From NCBI GenBank assembly GCA_964483635.1, contig CAZABS010000044.1, positions 1 to 5,874 on the forward strand: a DNA stretch of 5,874 nucleotides, read 5' to 3'. Made by a program: the position numbers and the translations under genes. How positions within the stretch are numbered: position 1 is the stretch's first letter; every line of letters starts with the position of its first letter. The stretch comes from CAZABS01 sp964483635 (lineage in GTDB: Bacteria > Patescibacteriota > Minisyncoccia > Moranbacterales > UBA1568). Below the pieces are notes generated by a model that did not search any database, had not been told where the DNA came from, and was given only the letters and a program-made list of their open reading frames with translations. Positions 1 through 4,375 of this stretch are shown here, piece after piece.

Positions 1-2
1 TC

Positions 3-113
3 CTTCACCATCGGAGAGATTTTCCCGCTCAAGAAAGCGTTGAAAAAAAGAGTCCTCTGCCAGTAGCAAAAGACACTGTAAAAGAAGAGCTCCTCAGTCC
101 TACTGGCGTTTGA
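3..113 (+). CDS. Possible C-terminal tail of a plus-strand gene entering from the left edge
   Basis: A plus-strand frame is open from base 3 to a TGA at 111-113, giving 36 residues rich in Lys, Glu, Pro and Val and ending KEELLSPTGV. The exact antisense frame on the minus strand is also open, but its translation is aromatic- and Leu-rich, as expected of a shadow of a Lys/Glu-rich protein, so the plus reading is the more protein-like. No start, domain or terminator is visible, and no function can be given. It would converge tail to tail with the small minus-strand ORF at 114-233, with the two stop codons directly abutting. It is short enough that chance is a real alternative. Confidence 0.3.
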   Translation, partial: LHHRRDFPAQESVEKKSPLPVAKDTVKEELLSPTGV

Positions 114-233
114 CTAGAGAAGTGACGCCAAGCAATACCAACCCCCAACCCCGATAACCGCCAAGACGATGCAGTAGAAGAAGAAACTTGAGACCAATCC
201 TCGAGAGGCATCATCACTTCGAACACGAGTCAT
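114..233 (-). CDS. Small single-span membrane protein, 39 aa, hypothetical
   Basis: This short ORF starts with ATG at 233-231 and ends with TAG at 116-114. A strong Shine-Dalgarno GAGGAG (245-240) sits six bases before the ATG, and an extended -10 promoter element lies about 55 bases upstream. The peptide has a charged N-terminus (MTRVRSDDASRG), then a hydrophobic stretch from about residue 13 to 38 (Phe, Val, Ile, Leu, Gly, two Cys). It is therefore probably a single-span membrane peptide with a cytoplasmic N-terminus containing Arg and Asp. I do not recognise a family. The same frame stays open after the TAG to the window edge (37 codons), so a nonsense-interrupted larger gene is possible, although the downstream translation looks like a shadow of the plus strand. 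An overlapping frame from 226 to 29 is also open but lacks a ribosome binding site. Confidence 0.45.
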   Translation of the reverse strand: MTRVRSDDASRGLVSSFFFYCIVLAVIGVGGWYCLASLL

Positions 234-239
234 CCGACT

Positions 240-245
240 CTCCTC
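240..245 (-). promoter_or_regulatory. Ribosome binding site of the 39-aa ORF
   Basis: GAGGAG on the minus strand lies six bases before the ATG at 233. It is the main reason to take this small ORF as translated and to prefer it over the overlapping frame that starts with GTG at 226. Confidence 0.5.
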
Positions 246-275
246 TTTTTGGTTGTTTATGAATGAGACGCTTCT

Positions 276-307
276 TGCATTTCTATTGTATCACTTTTTG
301 AAATGCA
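276..307. repeat. 8-bp inverted repeat bracketing the -10 element
   Basis: TGCATTTC at 276-283 and GAAATGCA at 300-307 are perfect reverse complements separated by 16 bases. The centre-to-centre distance is 24 bp. The extended -10 element at 285-293 lies wholly between the arms, and the predicted transcript start near 278 lies inside the left arm. This geometry suits an operator for a dimeric regulator, but an operator role is inference only. Confidence 0.4.
285..293 (-). promoter_or_regulatory. Extended -10 promoter for the 39-aa ORF
   Basis: The minus strand reads TGATACAAT, matching the extended -10 form TGN-TATAAT with one mismatch. There is no convincing -35 hexamer 16-18 bases upstream, as is common for extended -10 promoters. 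The predicted transcript start is near 278, giving a leader of about 45 bases. An 8-bp inverted repeat (276-283 and 300-307) brackets the element. It lies just downstream of the terminator of the preceding gene, so the small ORF would be its own transcription unit. Confidence 0.4.
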
Positions 308-313
308 CTCGCA

Positions 314-349
314 CAAAAGAAAGAAGCCGGGCGCAGCGCGCTCGGCTTC
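314..349 (-). terminator. Rho-independent terminator after the duplicated-domain gene
   Basis: A 12-bp stem (323-334 with 338-349, loop AGC 335-337) contains a single G-U wobble and is GC-rich. On the minus strand it is followed at once by TTTCTTTT (322-315). It lies about 30 bases past the TGA of the 377-805 gene, and its orientation supports that gene being on the minus strand. Confidence 0.85.
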
Positions 350-352
350 GAT

Positions 353-367
353 TGTCCCGTTGGGACA
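353..367 (-). terminator. Auxiliary hairpin ahead of the main terminator
   Basis: TGTCCC-GTT-GGGACA is a perfect 6-bp stem with a three-base loop. It lies between the stop codon at 377 and the main terminator stem and has no U-tract of its own. It probably acts with the next hairpin as a tandem terminator or a 3'-end stabiliser. Confidence 0.5.
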
Positions 368-376
368 GCTGGTCCA

Positions 377-805
377 TCAGGTGACGCGGGTGAATGCCTT
401 GAGGAATTCCCCCTCCGGCCAGCAATGAATCGCACCGCTCTCCGAGCATTGGATGACAACGCTCGACTCGATCAGCTCGGGGTCAAATTTGCCAGTACTC
501 AGCACCGTGCACTCGGCGCTCCCGTGTCTTCCCCGATACGTCCCCTCTGGAATGGTGAGAGTCCCGCCCTCTTCGATCTGGGCATTCACGCCACCCTCCT
601 TGTCTGGTCTGGATACCTCGTCCTTGGAGCGAAGTTCGACCCGGTAAGGGAAACGTTCGAGAAAGGCGGCGAGGCTGCACGCGCCACAGGCGATAGTGCC
701 GACGATTCCGTAGCTCACCACATAGTTTCGGAAATCGGGATCGTAACCGATCGTATAAATCTCGGCGACCCACATTTCGCCACGGTAGCAGTCTCCCGCT
801 TTCAT
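377..805 (-). CDS. Hypothetical protein, 142 aa, with two diverged copies of one ~53-residue unit
   Basis: I do not recognise a named family. Two halves of the protein align. Residues 4-56 and 88-141 share G-x(1-2)-Y-R-G, then A-E five residues after the Gly, a D-P pair, a V-V pair, and F-L-x-x-F followed by R-V. A hydrophilic linker (about 57-82, many Lys, Asp, Glu and Gly) joins them. The order of conserved positions recalls the small DUF1653-like fold (G-x-Y-R near the start, V-V-Y in the middle, F-L near the end), but that is tentative. There are six Cys, including a C-x-x-C at 40-43. There is no signal peptide or membrane span with this start, so it is probably cytoplasmic. I chose ATG 805 because GAGGGAG (817-811) lies five bases upstream and the first unit begins right after it. 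ATG 847 and GTG 895 are in-frame alternatives, with 895 falling at the predicted transcript start. A terminator follows. Hand-counted 60-base samples give 55-62% G+C here against 43% in the glycosidase gene, so this gene may have a different history. Confidence 0.7.
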   Translation of the reverse strand: MKAGDCYRGEMWVAEIYTIGYDPDFRNYVVSYGIVGTIACGACSLAAFLERFPYRVELRSKDEVSRPDKEGGVNAQIEEGGTLTIPEGTYRGRHGSAECTVLSTGKFDPELIESSVVIQCSESGAIHCWPEGEFLKAFTRVT

Positions 806-810
806 TGTCA

Positions 811-829
811 CTCCCTCGAGATCTCGAGG
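811..829 (-). promoter_or_regulatory. Ribosome binding site overlapping a perfect 16-bp palindrome
   Basis: The Shine-Dalgarno GAGGGAG (817-811) is five bases before ATG 805. The perfect palindrome CCTCGAGATCTCGAGG (814-829) covers its first four bases. In the minus-strand RNA this can fold as CCUCGA-GAUC-UCGAGG, pairing the 5' CCUC with the GAGG of the ribosome binding site. If translation starts at 805, the hairpin could limit initiation. If it starts at 847, the palindrome is simply coding. Confidence 0.45.
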
Positions 830-901
830 CAATTCGGACGTACTCATTGGATACCCCCAGCTGTTGACGACAAAGAGAAAAGACCCCCAGAACACTCCTC
901 A

Positions 902-930
902 CTTGTAACACGCAAACTCGTGAGAGTCAA
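902..930 (-). promoter_or_regulatory. Candidate sigma-70-type promoter for the duplicated-domain gene
   Basis: The minus strand carries TTGACT (930-925), a 17-base spacer, and TACAAG (907-902). The -35 matches five of six consensus positions and the -10 four of six. The predicted transcript start is near 895, which coincides with the in-frame GTG and argues against that codon as a normal start. A leader of about 90 bases to ATG 805 would result. Confidence 0.45.
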
Positions 931-942
931 TTACCCACCCAT

Positions 943-976
943 GACATTCCAACATTCTCAAGAATATTGGAATATC
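943..976 (-). repeat. Long near-perfect inverted repeat, 16-bp arms
   Basis: Arms 943-958 and 961-976 are separated by only two bases. On the plus strand they have two C-A mismatches. On the minus strand both become G-U wobbles, so minus-strand RNA would pair at all 16 positions (in practice about 15 pairs with a small loop). No T-tract follows on either strand, so it is not an ordinary terminator. It lies between the polymerase terminator and the next promoter, centred about 65 bases upstream of the predicted start near 895. It could be a 3'-end structure of read-through transcripts or an upstream binding site. Confidence 0.7.
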
Positions 977-977
977 T

Positions 978-1000
978 GAGTAGAGAGAGAGGGAGAGACG
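978..1000. repeat. Low-complexity homopurine tract
   Basis: The plus strand between the long hairpin and the polymerase terminator is almost pure G/A, largely a GA-dinucleotide run with one T and one C. On the minus strand it is a pyrimidine tract. No function is evident. Confidence 0.5.
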
Positions 1001-1013
1001 CTCAAGGAAAACC

Positions 1014-1033
1014 AAAAAGGCTCCCAAGAGCCT
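1014..1033 (-). terminator. Rho-independent terminator of the lexA-polymerase operon
   Basis: On the minus strand AGGCTC-TTGG-GAGCCT forms a 6-bp stem with a four-base loop, and TTTTT, GG, TTTT follow. The outer A-T pair overlaps the start of the U-tract. It begins 40 bases after the polymerase stop codon. Confidence 0.8.
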
Positions 1034-1072
1034 CAATATCCAACAAAGTCCCCGTGTGAGCTCATCGAGCGA

Positions 1073-2383
1073 CTATTCCAAGTTGATCGATAAGGTAGGG
1101 ATACCAATGCGCTTTCGTTTGGTCTCTCCCCGAAAAAGGTGTTCTTTCCTTTCTGGGGTATCTCCCCGATCGCCTTGGTGCTGGGCAAATTGATGTGCGA
1201 GAAACGATGAACCAAAATGGATGGTATGTTTTCCATACTTCCGACGGACTTCATCAATCTTCTCATAGAGCCTGCGGTATCCATCTACTTTGAGTGAGGC
1301 CCCGAAGAGATCCGGCTGGGGATTCACTTCCACGAGTCCCGAGAGTCCAATCATAGTAGCTCGATAGAATACACCCTCCTGATAGATGTCCTCAAAAATC
1401 GGCCTGAGGAGACTGATGAGCTCGTGAGCAAAGTTGGTCGGCCGAGACAGCTTTACTTCTGTAGAGGAATGCTCAAAGCTTTGGGTGCGCAGCAAGAGAA
1501 AGACCGTCTTGGCTTCAAGCTTGTAGCCGCGCGCCTTCATACAGGCTGACTCGATATTCTTCGAGAGCTGTGCAAAGACAAAGCGCGGATCATTGGAAGG
1601 CGGGGTGAATGTCTTCATCTTCTGAATAGAGGCGTGATCCTTCCGAGGTTCGGTTTGGAGCGCGAGCACGCTTACCCCCCGGAGTTCTGACCAGATTTCT
1701 TGAAATGGTTTGGAGAAGTGATGCTTCACCCATGTTTCATCTTTCCTTACGAAATCGAGCGCGGTATGAACCCCAAACTTTGAAAGCAGAGCCGTTGTCT
1801 GAGGACCAATCCCCCACACGTTCCCTACCGGAAGATCTACAAGAAACCGATGAATCTCTTTATTCGGGATCGCCGTAAACCCTTGCGGCTTCTGCCACTT
1901 CGAGCCGAGCTTCGCAAGTACCTTGGTTGAGGCGAGCCCAATTGAAAACGTGAAGCCAAACTCCCGCGCCAACTCTTCTTTGAGTTTCTTGGCAATATCC
2001 TCATACCCCATGCGAAACGGCCGTTGCCACCCCGTGAGATCAGCAAAGCATTCATCTATTCCATACTCTTCGACATCTGGTGTATAGCGGCGCACCACAG
2101 CGTAAAAGCGTTTCGAAAGGAGCGAATACGTCTCGTAGTCCGAGGGAAGAAAAATGGCATCTGGGCAAAGTTTTTTTATCTCAGAAAGCCGCATCGCCCG
2201 CGTCACCCCTCTCGCCTTCGCCTCATAACTCATAGAAGCAGCAATTCCCCTTTCCTTCCCAGTTATCACTGGCTTCCCCCGGAGATCGGGATTCCTCGCC
2301 TGTTCACACGATGCGAAGAACGCGTCTCCATCAATATGGAGGATAGCCCGTGGATACCTCCCGAGAGCGATCGGGGCACTCAT
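1073..2383 (-). CDS. dinB: Y-family translesion DNA polymerase (DinB/UmuC type)
   Basis: This enzyme would copy past damaged template bases. All landmarks of the Y-family catalytic core are visible. HIDGDAFF (residues 16-23) holds metal-binding Asp18 and probable steric-gate Phe23, and GIDECF (108-113) holds Asp110 and Glu111. Fingers-region positions such as Y-E-A-K-A-R-G-V follow Pol IV style. STKVLAKLGSKWQKPQG (about 152-168) is the conserved palm/thumb stretch, and LPVGNVWGIG (184-193) is a helix-hairpin-helix-like thumb element. A little-finger domain covers about 245-350. QPDLF (356-360) fits a beta-clamp-binding motif. A further 76 residues follow, including a basic segment ending KRKRIGIP (422-429). 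At 436 aa it is longer than E. coli Pol IV (351 aa) and close to UmuC (422 aa). Its core reads more like DinB, but its partner is UmuD-like, so the DinB/UmuC label is not settled. The ATG lies three bases after the repressor stop without a strong ribosome binding site, so translation is probably coupled. It should be induced with the repressor gene. Confidence 0.95.
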   Translation of the reverse strand: MSAPIALGRYPRAILHIDGDAFFASCEQARNPDLRGKPVITGKERGIAASMSYEAKARGVTRAMRLSEIKKLCPDAIFLPSDYETYSLLSKRFYAVVRRYTPDVEEYGIDECFADLTGWQRPFRMGYEDIAKKLKEELAREFGFTFSIGLASTKVLAKLGSKWQKPQGFTAIPNKEIHRFLVDLPVGNVWGIGPQTTALLSKFGVHTALDFVRKDETWVKHHFSKPFQEIWSELRGVSVLALQTEPRKDHASIQKMKTFTPPSNDPRFVFAQLSKNIESACMKARGYKLEAKTVFLLLRTQSFEHSSTEVKLSRPTNFAHELISLLRPIFEDIYQEGVFYRATMIGLSGLVEVNPQPDLFGASLKVDGYRRLYEKIDEVRRKYGKHTIHFGSSFLAHQFAQHQGDRGDTPERKEHLFRGETKRKRIGIPTLSINLE

Positions 2384-2386
2384 ACG

Positions 2387-2962
2387 CTAGTACTTTCTGA
2401 TAATGGCCGTGACGATCGCCTCGACACGCAGTTCCTCTTTCGGATATATGGTCGGGAATTTCGGATTGGCCGGGACGAGGGCGATCTTTCCATTCCCTTG
2501 GACATGGTAATGCTTCATCGTCCATTTGTTATCGACACAGGCAATCACGATATCGCCGTTTTTGGGTTGTCTTCCTCGTTCGACGAGAGCCGTGTCACCC
2601 GGTCGAATACCGGCATTCAGCATGGACTCACCTTTCACTTCAAGTAAAAAAGTCGCCTCTCGTCTTTGAATCAGCCAATCATCAAGGGTCATGGTATCGA
2701 GGAGTTCTTCCTCGGCCGGAGAAGGAAAGCCCGCCTCTATTCTGCCGAGCTTGCGTATCGAGGAGAAAAAAGAGGCAGGAAGGAGTTTTCCATTCTTGTC
2801 CCTTCTGAGGAGTCCATCTTCAACGAGATTATCGATGAACTCCTTCGCCTGGCGCATCGACTTGGTACGTAGGATCTGATCCCGCACTTCCCGAACCGTC
2901 GGCATGCGCTTCCTTTGCTCAAAGAAGGATTGAATTTTCTGGAGGAATATTTGAGAGTCCAT
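2387..2962 (-). CDS. lexA: LexA-type SOS repressor with a UmuD-like S24 autocleavage domain
   Basis: The 191-residue protein has a LexA-like winged helix-turn-helix (about 1-62; RMPTVREVRDQI and a basic wing near 53-59). A linker and an S24 peptidase domain (about 72-191) follow. The cleavage site is EAGFPSPAEEE, with the scissile bond Ala77-Gly78, and the GFPSPA string matches E. coli UmuD. The catalytic dyad is Ser113 (GESML) and Lys150 (TMKHY). The 36-residue cleavage-site-to-Ser spacing and 37-residue Ser-to-Lys spacing equal those of UmuD, whereas E. coli LexA has 35 and 37. RecA-stimulated self-cleavage is expected from the family. I chose ATG 2962, with AAGG (2971-2968) five bases upstream. 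The longer in-frame GTG at 2995 lies inside the -10 box and cannot be the start of a transcript from this promoter. A LexA box in its own promoter indicates autoregulation. It is followed three bases later by the translesion polymerase. Confidence 0.92.
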   Translation of the reverse strand: MDSQIFLQKIQSFFEQRKRMPTVREVRDQILRTKSMRQAKEFIDNLVEDGLLRRDKNGKLLPASFFSSIRKLGRIEAGFPSPAEEELLDTMTLDDWLIQRREATFLLEVKGESMLNAGIRPGDTALVERGRQPKNGDIVIACVDNKWTMKHYHVQGNGKIALVPANPKFPTIYPKEELRVEAIVTAIIRKY

Positions 2963-2993
2963 AGGTACCTTGCTGTGATATATGCTGCTCTCC

Positions 2994-3023
2994 ACTATAT
3001 GGGAACATCTGTTCCCTCGTCAA
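2994..3023 (-). promoter_or_regulatory. SOS promoter of the lexA-polymerase operon
   Basis: The minus strand has TTGACG (3023-3018) as -35 and TATAGT (2999-2994) as -10 with an 18-base spacer; reading the -10 as ATATAG gives 17. The transcript start is expected near 2986, leaving a leader of about 24 bases to ATG 2962. Almost the whole spacer is the LexA operator. A second TTGACGA copy lies 14 bases further upstream (from 3037). Confidence 0.85.
3001..3016. promoter_or_regulatory. LexA operator (SOS box, DinR/Gram-positive type)
   Basis: GGGAACAGATGTTCCC (minus-strand reading) is a palindrome with perfect 7-bp arms around a 2-bp centre. It contains GAAC-N4-GTTC, the core of the Bacillus-type LexA/DinR box, and not the E. 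coli CTGT-N8-ACAG form. It fills the spacer between -35 and -10, so bound repressor would block RNA polymerase directly. I found no second GAAC-N4-GTTC site when reading the window by eye. Confidence 0.9.
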
Positions 3024-3052
3024 GAGACAGTCGTCAACAACCAAATTTTGGT

Positions 3053-4372
3053 TTATTTTGAACAGCGTTTGAATGACCAGTTCTTTTGGAGAAATGAGCC
3101 AGACGTTTCACGATTCAGCACCACATCCAATTTCTGAAACGTCGTATCAACGACCTCGTTTCGTCCAATATAGCCAGGTGCCGAAACAAAAATGGATGGT
3201 ATTGGATCGCCAATACTCCGAATTTCATAATACCCACTCTCGTTTGTAATCCCCTCTTTGTCTAAGGCGCGTATCTTCGCATTTTTCACTGGACAAAAAT
3301 ATTCATCCTTAACTACTCCATGCACGACATTCGGAGAATAATATTCTTTGACGATTGATACTGCTGGCAATGCATCCCCATTTTCTTTCCAAAGCTGCGT
3401 TGATCCGGTTGTATTGACCCAGTAATTCACTCCTTCGAGATCTCGCACGCCCAAAAGTCCTTCGAAAACAGCTTTCAACCAATGAGCTTGATCGGCAACT
3501 GTCATCGTTCTTTCTTGAGCATCGTTTGAAGGTATACCAAATTCACCAAGAATGACTTTCCCACCGCTACTCTTTCCCATATCTTCAATATCTCGCGCTA
3601 TTTGCTGCGCATCACTAATATGATGATCAATAATGACAAATCCCCCAAGAGAGCGCGTGGTTTCTTTATCCATAATAAGCTTTGCCACGTCACGATTCGA
3701 AGGATAGAAGATCTGTACTTTTTTATTCATTTGAGAAAACGCTGCTTGTGCGACTTGATATTCCTCGGTAATAAATCTTCGATACCCTACCACGTCACCT
3801 GTTTGACGTGGGTCACCAGTACCACCATTTTCACATTCAGGACATGGAGAAAAAATATCTCCGTCTTCAAAAATATCTGAATTCTTTATAATAAAATCTT
3901 CCGTTTTTTTTATGTGATTGGCTCTGGTCAGATTCTTGGGATAATCAAACCAACCTTCCCAGCCAGACCAATTCCCACGAAACCAAATATTCAGATGATT
4001 CTCTCGAGCTGCGCGCACCCAACGGCGCAAAAACGGAAGAAATTCTTTGTCATATGGAGTACCAAGAGCAATATAATTCGCTCCTGTTTCGGCAATCGCT
4101 TTCACTTGCCAAGCAATTTCGTTATCAAAAGCAGTGTCATACGCTTTTCCTCGCGCTAAATCACGCGACTGTTTCATCGTATCAATAGATTGGATCTTCC
4201 AGATTGTTTTGCTTGGGGCATCGTATGAAACAACTTTTTCAACTTGTGGTGTCTCATGATACCGAGCTGTCACGAATAACCCAAGAGCGAGAACCGAAAC
4301 AAAGACACTCACCATAATCAAGATCTGAAGTACTATCTTCAAAACCCTAGAAACAAACGAAAGAATACTCAT
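3053..4372 (-). CDS. Membrane-anchored glycosidase-like protein with C-terminal carboxypeptidase-regulatory-like domain
   Basis: The 439-residue protein starts with an uncleaved-looking signal anchor (hydrophobic from about 10 to 35), so most of it should lie outside the membrane. Residues about 55-345 look like a TIM-barrel glycoside hydrolase of clan GH-A type. FRGNWSGWEGW (131-141) is a Trp-rich substrate-cleft stretch. CPECENGG (177-184) offers Glu179 or Glu181 as acid/base. ILGEFGIPS (274-282) offers Glu277 as nucleophile, and NYWVNTTGS (316-324) fits a late barrel strand. Residues about 348-421 (HGVVKDEYFCPVKNAKI, ESGYYEI, SAPGYIG) match the CarboxypepD-reg/Cna-B-like beta-sandwich pattern. 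The C-terminus is short and basic. Substrate is unknown. The ATG lies three bases after the glycosyltransferase stop, so the two are probably coupled and may build and trim the same surface glycan. Loss of activity cannot be excluded, since the usual Asn-Glu acid/base motif is replaced by Pro-Glu-Cys-Glu-Asn. Confidence 0.8.
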   Translation of the reverse strand: MSILSFVSRVLKIVLQILIMVSVFVSVLALGLFVTARYHETPQVEKVVSYDAPSKTIWKIQSIDTMKQSRDLARGKAYDTAFDNEIAWQVKAIAETGANYIALGTPYDKEFLPFLRRWVRAARENHLNIWFRGNWSGWEGWFDYPKNLTRANHIKKTEDFIIKNSDIFEDGDIFSPCPECENGGTGDPRQTGDVVGYRRFITEEYQVAQAAFSQMNKKVQIFYPSNRDVAKLIMDKETTRSLGGFVIIDHHISDAQQIARDIEDMGKSSGGKVILGEFGIPSNDAQERTMTVADQAHWLKAVFEGLLGVRDLEGVNYWVNTTGSTQLWKENGDALPAVSIVKEYYSPNVVHGVVKDEYFCPVKNAKIRALDKEGITNESGYYEIRSIGDPIPSIFVSAPGYIGRNEVVDTTFQKLDVVLNRETSGSFLQKNWSFKRCSK

Positions 4373-4375
4373 GAC

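Noticed and set aside
104..130. TGGCGT...ACGCCA hairpin across the abutting stop codons as a bidirectional terminator
   Set aside because: The stem is only six bases with a 15-base loop and there is no T-tract on either side.
29..226. 65-codon minus-strand frame starting with GTG
   Set aside because: It has no ribosome binding site, and its low-complexity Ser-rich translation overlaps the better-supported 39-residue ORF in another frame.
425..979. 184-codon open frame on the plus strand opposite the duplicated-domain gene
   Set aside because: It runs through the minus-strand promoter, the long hairpin and the palindrome. The minus strand has the internal repeat pattern, a good ribosome binding site and a correctly oriented terminator, so this is a shadow.
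2024..2647. 207-codon plus-strand open frame
   Set aside because: It spans the junction of the repressor and polymerase genes, both of which have clear family motifs on the minus strand. Its translation shows no domain.
2963..2995. GTG at 2995 as the repressor start
   Set aside because: The codon overlaps the -10 hexamer TATAGT, so it would not be in the transcript. ATG 2962 has AAGG at good spacing.
3039..3053. AACCAA-N3-TTGGTT hairpin overlapping the glycosidase stop codon as a terminator
   Set aside because: The stem is short and A+T-rich, the loop is three bases, and no T-tract follows on the minus strand. Read-through into the SOS operon remains possible.
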